Below are positions 24,478 to 37,217 of a DNA stretch of 64,000 bases, piece by piece; the first letter of the stretch is position 1, and each line of letters opens with the position of its first letter. A program made the translations under genes and the position numbers. The stretch lies in NCBI GenBank assembly GCA_037367355.1, contig CM074697.1, positions 496,001 through 560,000 on the forward strand. The letters run 5' to 3'. The notes under the pieces were generated by a model. The model saw nothing but the letters and a program-made list of their open reading frames with translations. It did no database searches and was not told the DNA's origin. The DNA comes from Neoscytalidium dimidiatum. Taxonomy: Eukaryota; Ascomycota; Dothideomycetes; Botryosphaeriales; Botryosphaeriaceae.

Positions 24478-25116
24478 TTACTGCTCTACGAAACCCGGAT
24501 GTTGTGTCCTCATATGCCTCCTGAAACTGTCCTTTCGGCGGAACGGTGGATCACCAGCGCGATTGCATCCAGTGACTTGGCAGTAGAAAGCCGTGGGGTT
24601 TTCTATTCTGTCCGCATGGACTTGGGAAATGTGTCGCTGAAGGTCCTTTTTGTATTGAAAACCCAGGCCTTGGCAATCAGCGACTGTGCACTTGAAGGGC
24701 TTAGTGTGGGATTTCAGATGCTTGCTATGTGCTATGTAAGTAAAAATTTCCTGCAGTTGAAAAAGTACTGGTTGGGTTTACTTCAGAAGATGGAGCTGCT
24801 TGAAAGGTTCAAAGCAGGAAGGGCACACGAGATCAGAACCTGGGTCCTGCTGTAGGAGCTGTGGGACGGCTGGCTGAGATTGCTGAGAAGTGTTGTCGTT
24901 GGAGTGATCGTTGCTTTGGACAGTCAAAAAAGGATCAGGAACAGAGGCCTCGGCGGTCGGAAGTTGAACGTTGTGGTCCTGCGCGGGACGAGAGTCTGTC
25001 GAATCAGCGAAAGCTTGATCCGAATCAAAGTTTCGAAGGTCCAGTAAACGAGGATCGATGTAGAGTAGATGATGATGTTCAGATGGACCAGCGAATTCTT
25101 CGAGCTCAGATGACAA
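24478..25116 (-). CDS. C2H2 zinc-finger protein
   Basis: Exons on the minus strand are 25116-24782 and 24724-24478, with a 57-nt intron (GTAAAC...CACATAG), giving 193 residues. The intron splits the first finger. After joining, CPSCFEPFKQLHLLNKHLKS plus H is a perfect C-x2-C-x12-H-x3-H finger followed by a TKPFKC linker. Two more fingers follow: CTVADC...RHISQVH and CQVTGC...RHMRTQH. The N-terminal 85 residues are acidic, Gln/Ser-rich and disordered, as in fungal transcription factors. Family knowledge suggests DNA binding in the nucleus; targets are unknown. The start at 25114-25116 is the only Met before the acidic region in frame; an upstream exon cannot be excluded. Confidence 0.8.
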
Positions 25117-25729
25117 CTACCGCAGTCCGGTTATGTCTCGATGAGGATCTTAACGCAGGATCCAATCGTCGACGTCCAAAACTGCTGGAGGCCAGATGCG
25201 AAAAGAAAAATGAAGCGCGGAGGGTAGTGTAATGAGTGGCACGGCCAACGACTTTCTACGTTGTGTCCGTAGAGAAGGGAAGAGAACCAGAGGGGCTAAA
25301 CACGCTTCCTTTTATCAGCTGGATGACCCCGCAAGCCTTGGTGGGCCACCTCGCCCGGGCGCCCATCTGATTGGCTGATATCGGATGGTAGGCCACACAG
25401 GAAAACCATCACGCTATGCATGGTTTAAGTAGCTTCTGAGGAATCGAGCACCAGGAATTCGGGGAAACGCTTACTTGTCTAGATACTATTGGCGCCCGCA
25501 CCAGAATGACATATTTTCTGCAAGGCGTGGCGATATCGTGGTGGATACAGCCGGTTATGTTACTGAGCTTGATCTGGCTGCCAAGAATTGACCGCATGGT
25601 AGGCCACACATGGGATCATCGAGCTAGCGAGATCCGAGTTGCCGTGCACGCATCAGGTAGTTGTTTGCTGGGAAGGTGAGCGTAGCAGAACTCGCGAACG
25701 ACGAGCATAAAAAGGAGTGATCTTCCGCA
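25117..25729. other. Divergent promoter region
   Basis: Lies between the minus-strand zinc-finger gene and the plus-strand secreted protein gene. GTAGGCCACACA occurs at about 25389 and again at about 25600, a short direct repeat that could be a shared site. No gene seen. Confidence 0.45.
25706..25715 (+). promoter_or_regulatory. TATA-like box of the small secreted protein gene
   Basis: CATAAAAAGG lies about 20 bases before the ATG at 25730. This is close for a TATA box, so the leader would be very short or the true start site lies elsewhere. Confidence 0.3.
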
Positions 25730-26302
25730 ATGTTCAGTTGCATCACATCCGCCTTCATTGTTTTGTTGATCTCACCTATCTCAAGCCTATTTCCAATCCT
25801 CATGGCGCCCCTTTTCTGCTGCTCAAAGATTGAGCCATACCGACCTCAAATCCTTGCGCACGAACCGAAATTCCGTGCTTTCACTCAATGGGCCGCCTAC
25901 CCAAGGGAGGCAGCCACTGAACCTCCCAACGAAGAGGGCAGCAAGCTAGCGAACCTAGGCCACCCATATGTCATCCAGATGGTGAGACAGGTCAACTTCG
26001 GTCCTCTAGAGAGCAAAAGGTATTTTGCTTCGAGCAACGGAGTGGATGAGCAGCACGCATTTCTTGAGGTGACCGAACCGGATCTTATCGAAGCCAACTA
26101 TCAGAAGCTCAATGCGTAAGTGGAGCGAGGAATACAGAGATAGTATGATTTTCATAAACTCAACTGGCTCTCCAGGTACAAAAACTTCAGATGCTCGGAC
26201 CACAACAAGTTCTTCGAGTTGAACGTGTACGAGAAGGACCCTGTCAACAAGCATCACTGGCGCTATAATATCGCACGTCCGGGGAATGAAATCGATTTGT
26301 GA
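25730..26302 (+). CDS. Small secreted protein, function unknown
   Basis: Exons 25730-26115 and 26176-26302, with a 60-nt intron (GTAAGT donor, CTCCAG acceptor) in phase; 170 residues. The first 30 residues are strongly hydrophobic (FIVLLISPISSLFPILMAPL) and read as a signal peptide or anchor. The mature part is hydrophilic, with WAAYPREAA, a VRQVNFGPL stretch and an aromatic/basic end (HHWRYNIARP). Few cysteines are present. No domain was recognised. It sits alone in a gene-poor flank 3.7 kb from a RIP island, a context typical of fungal effectors, but nothing in the sequence proves that role. Confidence 0.6.
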
Positions 26303-27495
26303 AGGTAACAGGGTCGCATTAAGTGCAGTCCATGTGAAATTTGGTAGCGCAGTACTTGGTCAAATTGAATGAGATATTTGTCGTGTAGGTTAGGATTGGG
26401 AAATATGCGAATGAAGCTGATTTAACTTTATCCATTTTGCCCCTTACATAGGCTCACAATGATTTCCAGTCAGAACTCATGTCTCCTATATATGCTCATA
26501 TATAGAGTGCTCAGGCTATAGAAGAACTGGTGAAATACTGACCTTCATCATTCCACGACGGCGGTCTCGTGGTGAGGTGGCTCCAGCATGGAAGATACCC
26601 ACGCTGAAAATCCGGATGGATAATGATTCTTCCAGGGGCATTGTATATGACAAAGCTTAGCGTGTCAGCTTTCGAATTTATTTCCCCCCCCCAAAAAAAA
26701 TAGGAAAATCCGTCTACAGCCCTCTCCTAATCTGCTTCTATTACGGACGTTTCTAGATACATACCCTTTATCATGAGCCACTGTGTGACGTACCCGCGTG
26801 TTCCGCTTCATAGGATTGAATGGACCTTAGTAGACGTTCTCCACATCATAACACTAAACCATATTTCCGAACACAGATTTCTCGAGCCCTGGATGAATGT
26901 AGTAAAGTTTAATTTGGCAGCTCGGAGAAAGAGAACATACACGGATATTTCGGGATCGTAGTGGAGATCATTTTTATCTGTGGGAGGCAGTACGAAGCGT
27001 CGTCACGTAGTATGTCTTCTTCTTTTTGCAAAGCTACAACAGTGGTAACGTTCTCGAAAAAATAAGAGAAAAAGGGTAGTATGTAACCAGAAGTTTGATT
27101 AAAATAAAGTAGGAACAAGGCTGAGCACATTCCAAAACGCCCTTTAAGTTTTACATCATTAATCCAAGCTTGATTCACATCCACTTCGTAAGACTGCCTC
27201 AGTACAAATATCATGAGGCGCAGCAGGCGATCGCGGCCAAAATGTAGGCGACGATCTTCTTGAGTGGGACCGAGTGTTACACGAATATACGCGATCTCCC
27301 GGAAGTGACAGCAAATATCGATTTTGCAGACACAAGAAATGTCTTCTTTTCTATTTCCAGTAGAACCGGACTTACACCAGACAAAATAAAATCTCCCAAA
27401 CCCAACAAAACTCCACATCGCAGCCTACAGAAAGCGAGAGAAAGAAAAAATTTTATAAACGGAATGGTTGATACAGCCCCAAGACTTTTTCCCCT
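26303..27495. other. Intergenic
   Basis: Contains an AT-rich stretch and a C-run followed by an A-run near 26686-26700. An open frame on the minus strand (26909-27418) is out of register with the ABC gene, has a poor composition and no family signal; it is probably the 3' flank of the ABC transporter. Confidence 0.45.
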
Positions 27496-30400
27496 CTAAG
27501 CCGCGCCCGCCCCACCATCACCATCGCCTCCCCCACCCTGCCCGGTCCCCAAAATGATCTCCTTCAGCGCCGTCACCTCCCCGCTGTCCTCCACCATCCC
27601 CCTGAACGCGCCGCCCTCCCTCTCCCACAGCTCCCTCGGCGTCCCGAACTCGACGACGCGCCCCTCGCCCAGCACCAGGATGCGGTCGAAGTCCGCGATC
27701 GTGCTGAGACGGTGGGCGATGACGATGAGGGTGCTCTGGCTGAACTCCTCGCGCACGCTGCGCTGGATGAGGGCGTCGGTGGCCTTGTCGACGGCGCTGG
27801 TGGCCTCGTCGAGGATCATGATCTTCGGGCGGGCAACGATGGCGCGCGCGAGGCAGAGCAGCTGGCGCTGCCCCTGCGACAGGTTGGAGCCGCCCTCGGA
27901 GATGGTGGTGGAGAGGGAGGAGAAGGGGTTCTTGTTGCCCGGGTCGGCGTCGGTGCCGTCTTCGTTCCCTCCTCCTCCTTCTTCTTCTTCGTTGTCCGAG
28001 GATGACGAGGACGACGGGACGAGGTGCACGCGCTCCAGCGCCTCGCGCAGCTCGCGGTCGTCGTGCTGGTTGAAGGGGTCGATGTTCGAGCGGACCGTGC
28101 CGGAGAAGAGGACGGGGTCCTGCGGGATGATGGCGAGGCGGGAGCGCAGGTCCCGCAGCTTGATCGTGCCGATGTCCAGGCCGTCGATGTAGATGGCGCC
28201 GCGCCGCGCCTCGAGGAAGCGGAACAGCGCGAGGGTCAGCGAGCTCTTGCCCGCGCCGGTGCGGCCGACGACGCCGATGCGCTCGTTCGGGTTGACCGCG
28301 AAGGACACGCCCTTCAGCACCGGGCCCAGGTCGGACGCGTACGAAACGACCAGGTCGTCGACCTCGAGGCGGCCCTCCGAAGGCCAGTGGGCCGGCGCGT
28401 CCGCGCCCTCTTGGTCCTCGATGGCGATCTCACTGTACTCTATGATGCGCTCGACTGCGTTCATTGACAACTCGACGATGGCGTACTGGCGCAACATCCA
28501 GACGACTGCGATGCTGTACTCGAGCGTAAAGCCGAGGGCGAAGCCGGCAAGCGCGGCGTCGATGTTGAGAGACACGATGAGAGCGGCCATGGCAATCGCA
28601 AAGGCGGCGCCAACGACGCCAAGGCGGAAGGTCAGCCAGCGGTTGAAGGCCCACATGTACATCATGGTCTGGCCGTGCTCGTCGATCTTGGCGAACATGG
28701 CGTTGATGTAGTCATCAGTCTTTCCAAAGGCGCGGATAGTACTGATGCCAGATAGGGCTGCGCCGAAGAGTTCGAAGACAGGGCTCTTTGCCAAACTTTC
28801 CAGACGCTTGGTCTCTCGAGCACCTACGAGATAATAGAGGGCATAGCGGACGCAGAGTGCGAGCAGGATTGCGGCGAAAAGGATCATGATTGGCGTCACC
28901 ATCATGCTGAGATCCATTAGTCAATAATCCGTAAAGTCGAGGCGCAGTGCACTTACCCTGCGATGATAATGCCCACCACCATGAGCAAATTGAAAAGCAT
29001 GAACGAAAACGCGTTCGCCTGCTCCAAATCCAGCGTACTGAAGTCTGCCGTGAACCTGTTCAGCACACGGCCGGTCGGAACTGTATCCAGCCAGCGCAGT
29101 GGCGCGCGGAGCACCGCGTACGTCAAATCGTCAAACAGCTTGCGGCTAGCACGAATGGAGCCGCAGTAGACCCAGAAATAACGCAGCGTGCCGCAGAAAG
29201 AAATAGAGCAGGAGATCAGGACATAGATGCCGACGTAGAACTTCGTGTCCTTGGAAATCGCCTGAGCATGGTATGGCACGCGAACATTTTGAACGATAGG
29301 ATGCTGCAACACAGAGGCTACAAAAGGCTGTGAGGGCTCGGACCGGGTTTCGTATTGGCTCGTCCAGATGGTGAGCCACCAAGACTGCACAATCATGCGT
29401 TAGCTCACCCAATACCTTGTGAAAATGCGGAAATCAAGGAGACTTGAACTCACCCGTCCCAGAATCAGCGCCTGGATAGCGCAGAATGCCAGCACGATGC
29501 CAGTCCAGAACAGATACCCGCCACCAGCACGCACGTACTGCAGATAAACGGACCACAGCACCTTCCCCTTCATCTTTGTCTCCTCCTCGACGAACTTCTT
29601 GGCCGGTCCCTTGTTGCCCACGTCGGCATGTCCGCCGTCGTCGATGAAGTCCGACCGTTCGCTCGTCCGTGACAGATACCTGACCAGCGCGTCCGAGCCC
29701 CCATTCTCGCCGAGCGACGCGACGCTGGACCTGCGGCGGAAAGCAGAGCTTCGACGCCTGGCAGCGTGGCCATTGCCGTTCGGGACGTCCAGATGCGTCG
29801 CCGCATCACCGTCCGCGACGGCGTCCTCGTTGCGCTCCTCCTCGAGGATGTCCTGCAGCTCGCCGGTGGCGCGCAGCGAGTCGACGGAGCCGGCGCGCTC
29901 GACGCGGCCCTCGCTGAGGAAGACCTCGAACTTGGTCTTGGGCAGGCAGAGCGAGACGTGGTGGGTGACGACGATGCGGGTGCGGCCCGCGGCCAGCTCG
30001 CCCGTCAGCGCGTGCTCGAAGATGTGCCGGCCGACGTGCGCGTCCACCGCGCTGAAGATGTCGTCCAGCACGAGGATGCCGGCGCGCGAGTACAGCGCGC
30101 GCGCGAGCGTGATGCGCCAGCGCTGCCCGCCGCTGAGGTTGATGCCCTGCGCGCCGATCTCGGTCGCGTCGCCATCCGTCAGCATGGCCAGGTCCTTGTC
30201 GAGCGCGCACGCCGAGATGACCTTGCGGTAGCGCACCGCGTCGAAGGGCAGGCCGAACAGCACGTTGTCGCGGAAGCTGCAGTTCTCAATCCACGGTTGC
30301 TGGCTGACGAACGCGATGGCCGAGTCGATGATCCAGTTTTGCTTGTTGGCTTTATGGTCGAAGCGCTGGTCCGCCGGCGGCGCCTGCGGCACCTCGATCG

Positions 30401-32995
30401 TGCCGGAGATGACGTCGACTTCGCCCAGGATGGCCTTTAGGAGCAGCGTCTTTCCAGAGCCAGTCCGGCCAGAGATGACGCTGAGCTGACGGTCCGGAAA
30501 GGTGAAGTTCAGATCGCGCAAGACGAAAGACTCCTCATTCTTCTCCGAGTCCGATGGCCAAGCGACACTTGCATTCTTGAATGAGATGTGGTCACCTGGC
30601 TTCGTGCTCTGAGGCTTCTCCGGTGCGTTCAGGTACTCCTCGATGCGCTTGATACTGACCCAAGCATCGAACCCAGCAGCCAGTAGCTCCGGGATGAAAG
30701 CCATAGTTCCCTCAATCTGGGTTAGGATACCGATAGTCGTGAATGCAACAGACGGGTAGAGGTGATCGTTAACTAGAGCATGAACGGCGAGAGTAACGGC
30801 GGACAGCATATACGGCCCGAAGATCCAGCAGAAGATGAGGAAAGTATCCGCGATGAAGACGCGCCAAATAGTCTTGAGCTCGGCCTCACGGAAGTCAGAA
30901 ATCTTCTTCTGCCATTGCTGCTCGAGCGCCGAGAACTTGATCTGGCGGATGCCGGTGAGAGCCTCGTTAAGAACAGCAAGCTTGCGGTCGCGGGCAGCCA
31001 TGAGATCGTTCTAACCAAGCGTCAGCGTATCCCTGGAGTCTAACCTCACCACGAATCCAACATACCTGAGCAATTGTGTACTTCTTCGCAAAGTACATAT
31101 TCAGCGGCACCGTCGCCAGCTGGGCAATGATGCCCGCAACAAGAGCCTGCCACCTACGCCTCGTCAGCCAAAAAAAAAAAAAAAACCCCTACCCTCCACC
31201 GAACCATCCCCATCACGCATCACTTACCCAACCAACTTGTAAATGAACACGAACGACACGATAATCTTAATCGTCGCGCTCCAAAACCCATTCTGAAACG
31301 TGACGTAATCCGCAACTCTCTTCGTGTCCACGCCCACGAGATTGATCGTCCCCTGCTGCGTCTGCTTCATCGCCTCCTCGCCATCCATCTCCTCCTTCCC
31401 CGCCCGGCCCTCCTTCTCCCGCTCCCCCTCCTCCTCCTGCACGCCCTTCACCTCCTTCCTGCGCATGCTCTTGGCGAAGATCAGCGCGCTCAGCTGCACG
31501 CGGATCGGCACGTTCAGGCCGCCGTAGCTGACCCACCAGCGCCAGTTCTCGAAGAAGTTCTGCACCAGGATCCCCGCGCCCAGGCCCAGCACCCACAGGG
31601 CGGCCTCGACGGCGACATCGGCGTCGCCGCGCGCGCGCGCCTCCAGCAGCCGCAGCAGGCGGAACATGGCCGCCTGCGGGACGACGACCAGGCCGCTGTC
31701 GAGCGTCGTCAGGAGGTACTGGGCGAGCAGGGCGCGGGCATGGGCGCGAGCGACCTGGCGCCATAGCGGGGTGGGCTTGGAGGACGGCGAAGAAGAAGAA
31801 GAAGAAGAGGGAGAAGGGGAGGCGACCTTGGCGACGAAGTCGTCGTGCAGCTCGCGGGCGCGCGCGGCCGAGTCGAGGGCGGGCAGGTCGGACTGGTGCA
31901 GGATGCCCTGCTTGGCGGCGAAGGCGAGGAGCGGCGACAGCCAGGCGTACGTGTAGCGGGCGAAGGCGGACGTCGTGCGCTGGGTGTCGACGGGGCGGTT
32001 GTTATGGAAGACATCTGGGCGCCGCGGGTACAGCGTGCAGACGATGAAGCCGGCGAGGGCGAGGATGGCGCGGGCGATGCCGAGGCCGAGGTGAGCGGAT
32101 GGGGAGGAGGAAGAGGCGGCGTGGCGGAGGTCGTCTACGTAGCAGAGCACGGCGAAGGAGAGCAGGTAGGTTAGGGAGTTGGATAGGGCAATGTTGTATT
32201 TGCGGACCGGCTCTTTTTCTAACGAGATATCGATGCTTTGGACAAGGAGAGGAAGCTGAAGAGAAACAGTTAGCACCGCGATGTTCGTGGTGCATGATGA
32301 AATATGGGTGCAGTAAAGTAGAGGTTTCCTGAATCAAGTAGGAAACAGCAACATTTTGCTTGCATTCCAGCTTTTACCAGGGACTGGGCATTATAGGGAG
32401 AAGTGATCCAGGGAGCCGGAGAGCCCAGCTGCCAGCCTGCAGGCTCCCGCATTTTCAAGGCTCTCCAGCAAGGGAGCCCTGGCGCGTGCTCGTGCTCTGT
32501 CATCACCACCCTCATCCAATCCACGCGTATATACGACATCCATGTAAATTGATGAAAAAAAAAAAGGTCTGGACGAGAAGGACTCGGGGGCGAAAAAGAG
32601 AAACCCAAACTCACCCAAATCGCCCAGCTCAGCCAAGCCAAAACCGCATCCCCTCCATTCAGCGTTACCAGTACAGCCTTCGCGAGCGACACCCCCGCGC
32701 CCGTTACAGCGCAGAATGCAGTCAACGCGACCTGCCAGTGGGTGCTGTAGGCGTGCATGCTCTCCGGAGTTGCGACTCCATCGCGGTCGGAGTAGAGCTG
32801 TACCTCCGCCGGATCACCGCCCTTGGCGCGCTTGCGGCGCAGGGTGCGGAACAAGCTGGCGGTAGCATGGAGAGAGATAATCGAGAGCGCGATAGCAGCG
32901 ATAGGAAGCCCGTGCGGCGGGCGAGTGGTGTCGTACAATTCGCCCGATAAGGAGAGCATTGCGGGGTACGGGTTGAAGGGCGGTGCCGCTGTCAT
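27496..32995 (-). CDS. ABCC (MRP-type) ABC transporter
   Basis: Six exons on the minus strand: 32995-32615, 32255-31228, 31153-31066, 31010-29454, 29384-28957 and 28906-27496. All junctions are phase-consistent and give about 1,630 residues. Order: an N-terminal membrane domain (TMD0), TMD1, NBD1, TMD2, NBD2. NBD1 has Walker A GRTGSGKT (about 680-687), signature LSGGQ (about 791) and Walker B ILVLDD with Asp at the catalytic Glu position, typical of ABCC. NBD2 has GRTGAGKS (about 1375-1382), LSQGQ (about 1503) and IMILDE (about 1523). An acidic, Ser/Gly-rich insert of about 30 residues precedes the NBD2 signature. Expected at the vacuole or plasma membrane, exporting conjugates or toxins; substrate unknown. 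Intron 1 is 359 nt and could hide a small exon. Confidence 0.9.
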
Positions 32996-34697
32996 GGTGA
33001 TGAATTGACGTTTGGAGCAGCTGTGAGGTAGTTCGTCAGGTAGAAAGCTCTACTCGGATTGTCTCGCAATTACGTTATCTCTAGGGCGCCGACATTGTTG
33101 CGCAGTCGCGGCGGCTAGAGGCGGTGCAGTAAGTAAGCTAGGGCTGAGGAGATTGTTCTAGTAGAAGAACAAAGGCCCAGCAGTAGTATCGCGTCGAAGT
33201 CGAAGTCGAAGTTGAGGTCGAAGGTCCGGCAGCAAGTTGGAAGCTCTCCAGCATGTGGAGACGCGCGCAGCAGCAGCAGCAGCTCCGGTCGCTTATCAAT
33301 AACGCCGAAGACCGTCCAGAAGGAAAAAAATCCTTGCGAGGCGAAAAAGAGCGAAGGCTCGCTTCCGCGTCCGCGTCGTCGGCTTGTTCCCGCTTTCTGC
33401 AGCGCGGTGTGGGCCGGTGACTGTTCCATCCTTCGCTCGCCGGCTGCGGTGTCGATTCCTGCCCTCGCGCAACATCCTAGGCCGAAGGCGCCATCCTGAG
33501 CAGCGCGATGCGATGCTACTTTGATGTCCGCCCGTGTCTCAGTCAGTGGTTGCATCCAAACGGCCTCGCCTAGGTTATCACAAGTTATCAGATGATCTAT
33601 CCCTCCCCTCCCTTCGCGCCCACCCACCCCAGAAGCTATTCCATTCATTCTCGAAGCTTCACCAGCGGCGTCGAAAGTACATAAAACATGGCGTTACGTC
33701 GTCTGCGTGAACCCGAGTCATGTCTCGAACAGGGCCCTGCTGCTGCTCCTCCCCTCAAGAAGCTGCCACAGATCTGTGGGGCCAAAAGCGGACCGGGGAT
33801 CATGGACGAGCAGACGGGAGCGGGACCATACCTGCAAGTCAGCCCCGCCAGCCAGCCCAGCCCGCCCTCACCCGCCGCAGCAGGCAGCATCTGCAGCCAC
33901 TCCCACACGGCTGCTGGAGCATCCCTGGCAAACGCTCTGCTTGCAGCTGCCCTATCGAGTTATCGTCAGTCCCAGCGTCGCACATGCTTATCTCTTGCGG
34001 CGCATCTTCCCTGTCGTATCTGACCCATGCTTGCATGAAAGAGTCATCGCTCTGCCAACCCTCCGCCGCGGGGTCAGGGCAGGTCAAAACTGCTTTGTCG
34101 TGCCCTTCGACACACCTCAACTGTGATACAGGGTGAGACTGAGGCAATATAAATGGGGATACGAGGAGAATTGCAAAGAGGGAGAGACGTGTCGACTATC
34201 CAGACACCGCCGATCTTAAGAATTGATGCCTTGTCATCTCCAAACACTACTCTCCTGTCTATCAACAGGTGATTGCGGGGTTGTCCAATATAGCCCCTCC
34301 CTGTCGCGTGCCTTTTGACAAACCCTAGCCACGGCCCCAGGAAAGACTTAGTGATACATTGCGGGGCATACGGAGACGGATTGGCAAAGCTGGGCAGCAT
34401 GCGAAATCAAGTCTATGCAAAAACAGCTCGCACACAGTAATAAAGTCGGAAAGGATAATCACTCCCATTACTTAGAAAAAGCCTACCAACAGACCAATCG
34501 AACAAGACATTACCGTTGTTTCTGCCACCTGATGCCCATGAGACCCATCACATTATTCGAAGAGAGGAAAAAAAAAAAAGAGGAAATAGAAGAAAAGGAA
34601 GACAAACATCCCTCATGCCATGGGTATAAAGTCTACCAACCCGCTAACCCTCGCGCACATCTCGCAGTTTTTCAAAGAAACTAGCCCCGATCACAAT
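32996..34697. other. Intergenic between ABC transporter and PIL1
   Basis: Upstream region of the ABC gene and downstream region of PIL1. A short GTCGAA tandem run lies at about 33194-33224 and an A-run near 34569. Overlapping open frames around 33690-34140 lie in all frames without support and are not called. Confidence 0.45.
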
Positions 34698-36243
34698 CTA
34701 GGCAGCGACCTCCTCCCGCCCTCTCGTCTCACTCGCGGCGATCGTGCTCGGCGCATCGTCCTCCTCCTCGTCATCCTCATACCCCTCCCTCGCCGCCGCG
34801 TGCTCCGACGCGGGTATCCACAGACCCGACTCGCGACCCTCAAGCGGGCGGTCCTGGTGGGAGAGATCGACGCCCTCGCCATTCTCGCGGCGCTGGTGGC
34901 GGCGCTGCGAGAGGGTGCGCGCGCGAGTCGACAGGTTCGACTTGACCGATGCGTTTTGTTCGACCCAGTTGGTAAGCGCGTCTTCGCAGTCCTGGATGAT
35001 GCTATACCAGCATTGTCAGCTTTTCGCGGGGCCTCATGCGGATTTTGCGAAAACATACGCCTTGCTGGCCTCGTAACCGTCGTATGCCGGTCTGGTCTCG
35101 CCGGGGGTGACGGGAGTGTCGTCAACCAGCTCCAGCAGGTGCTTGCCGTAGCCGGCGATGATGGCCAGCTTCTCGCAGTGCTCGCGCAGCGCGTCGAACT
35201 GATACGTGAACGCGGCCTTCAGCTTCTCACGCGTGATGTTCGATAGCTGTGCCTCAGCGACCAACGATTCGGCCTCGGCGCGGACGAGCTCCTGCTCGAG
35301 CACGACGATTTTGGGAGAGTTGGGCTCCTTGTACTTCAGCTGCGCGATCTGGTCGGTGATCTTCTGCTTCCCTATATTCCACCGCGTCAACATCCCGAAC
35401 AGCCTTCTTTGTGCATGAAACGCGATGACGTACTGTCGCGGCTAGGCTGAACCGAAGCCTCGATGTTGCGGATGCTCTTCATCGTGACGCGGTACTGGTC
35501 GTAGCGGTCGACGAACTGGTCCTCCAGCTCGCCAATCTCGTAGATGAGCACGCCCAGCTTGTCCGTGACGTCCGAGACGTCGTCATCGCAAGCCTCGCCC
35601 CAGATGGACAGTTGTTGCTGTATTCCCATTAGCCCTCGTTCGGCGCGCCTGTGCCCGTGCAAACGTACCGCAACCTCCATGCGCTCCCTCCCGACCAGCT
35701 CCATGCTGCGCATGACGTTCTTCTCCATCTTCACCAGCTGCGACAGCTTCTTTGCCAGATCCGGGCCCCAGGCGCCGGCTGTCTGCCTGCGGAACGAGTG
35801 GCCTGGATGTCGCAACACATAATCAACTCTGCGTCCTAGTCGTTCCGAAGAGACTCGCGTCTAGCAGCAAAGTACAAACAAGCAAACAAGCAGGCACGTA
35901 TGTATGGTGTGAACGCAGATCGCATCGGGCCGGGGGAGCGCCGTGTGGAGAGTGTAGGACGTCGATCGCCAGTCTATCGCTGTGGGGGGGAGGCAATCGC
36001 GGAGAATGATCAAAGGGCGTCTTGAGGACTCTGCGCGCACGGCGATCCGCCGGGGAACAATGCGAACGCGGTGGGGGCGGGGTGGACGAGGCGCGTGAAG
36101 GGGAGGGGGCGAGAGGGCGACCTACCCAAATTGCTCTTGCCGAAGAAGCGGCCGCTCTTGGTGGACGAGGGCGGCGGCGGCGGGTTCTGCAGCTGCGACG
36201 CCGTGGGCGCGCGCGACTGGCGCATCGAGTAGGTGCGGTGCAT
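34698..36243 (-). CDS. PIL1: Eisosome core protein Pil1/Lsp1
   Basis: Exons on the minus strand: 36243-36126, 35802-35669, 35617-35434, 35371-35059 and 35001-34698, all in phase, giving 350 residues. The N-terminus MHRTYSMRQSRAPTASQLQN with a proline run and GRFFGKSN is the typical Pil1 start. The BAR-domain core carries SFRRQTAG, GPDLAKKLSQLVKMEKNVMR, LSIWGEACDDDVSDVTDKLG and PSRDRKQKITDQ. The C-terminus is charged and acidic. Pil1 assembles on the cytosolic face of the plasma membrane, binds PI(4,5)P2 and shapes the eisosome/MCC furrows; it is regulated by phosphorylation in yeast. Intron 1 is long (323 nt), common for genes whose first exon codes only the N-terminal tail. Confidence 0.95.
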
Positions 36244-37217
36244 GGTGGGCAGTGGCGGCGATGTGAGTGCGAGGTCGTCGTTTGTGGTGTGAGCGTAAGG
36301 TCTCGGGGCAGGAGGATCGGAGAGTGCGGCTCTGGCTGGGTCGCTACGGATACCGAAGTGGCACGGACGGTAGAGGGGAAGACGAGTGGAAGTGGGCAAA
36401 ATTGATTGACCTTTGGGCGGGATCGACACAAGGGGGATGCGAGTTTTATGTAGTGTTTCGGGACCCGGGTGGGCCGTAGAAAGGAGAGGGCAGTAGGAGG
36501 GAAAGATGGGATGCGAGGACCGGTCCGGGGGAGCAGCGCGCACACACGCCGATGTCATAGTCGCCCGCCTGACGTCACCCTCGCCAATCGCCCTGGGCCT
36601 GCACTGCCGCGACACCATCCCATCCCAATCCGCGCCGTTCAGGTCCCAATGTTCCGCGCCCGTCCGGAACGGGGCAAGCCTGAATGCTGGTCTGGCCCTC
36701 GCAGCAAATCGCAGAGCTCGCGCGGGAGCGCCCGGCTGCCTACGCTGATCTTCATTCGTCACTCGTGCTACCACAGCCGTACCAGCCAATCCGTGGTCTG
36801 GCCCCTCCATCTCTCTGGCAACTCCGGCCTCCGTCCACCAGAAGTGGTCAGGCACCGCGGAGCTGACGCCTGCTCTACGGAAAGTAAGAAAGAAGCAGAC
36901 TGAATGGAGAGCTGTGGCGCGCCAAGGCATCACTTGCAGTGCTCAATTGCAGAACGCTGCATATTTCGACTGCATGAACCCTCTCCCAAGCGCCTGGTAT
37001 CTGGTACGTATCCGCGACAGGGCACGGCAAGAAACGAATGAAAAAACCCCATGATCCCTCCATCACTAAAACCCTTGGAAATGCAATAGACCGCCTATTC
37101 CCTGCATTGCCATGACAGCGCTGTCACGGCGCCAAAATGGCGCTATTCAATGGTTTGGCCGGCTTAGCGCAGCCACTTACACCACCGCCATCCACCATCG
37201 CACCTCAAACGCTGTTT
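36244..37217. other. PIL1 promoter/leader and MFS 3' flank
   Basis: GC-rich sequence upstream of PIL1 with long chance frames on both strands, which read as Arg/Pro-rich shadows. No independent gene is supported. Confidence 0.45.

Noticed and set aside
26909..27418. Minus-strand frame of 169 codons
   Set aside because: No domain, signal peptide or intron signals; composition looks random and it lies in the 3' flank of the ABC gene.
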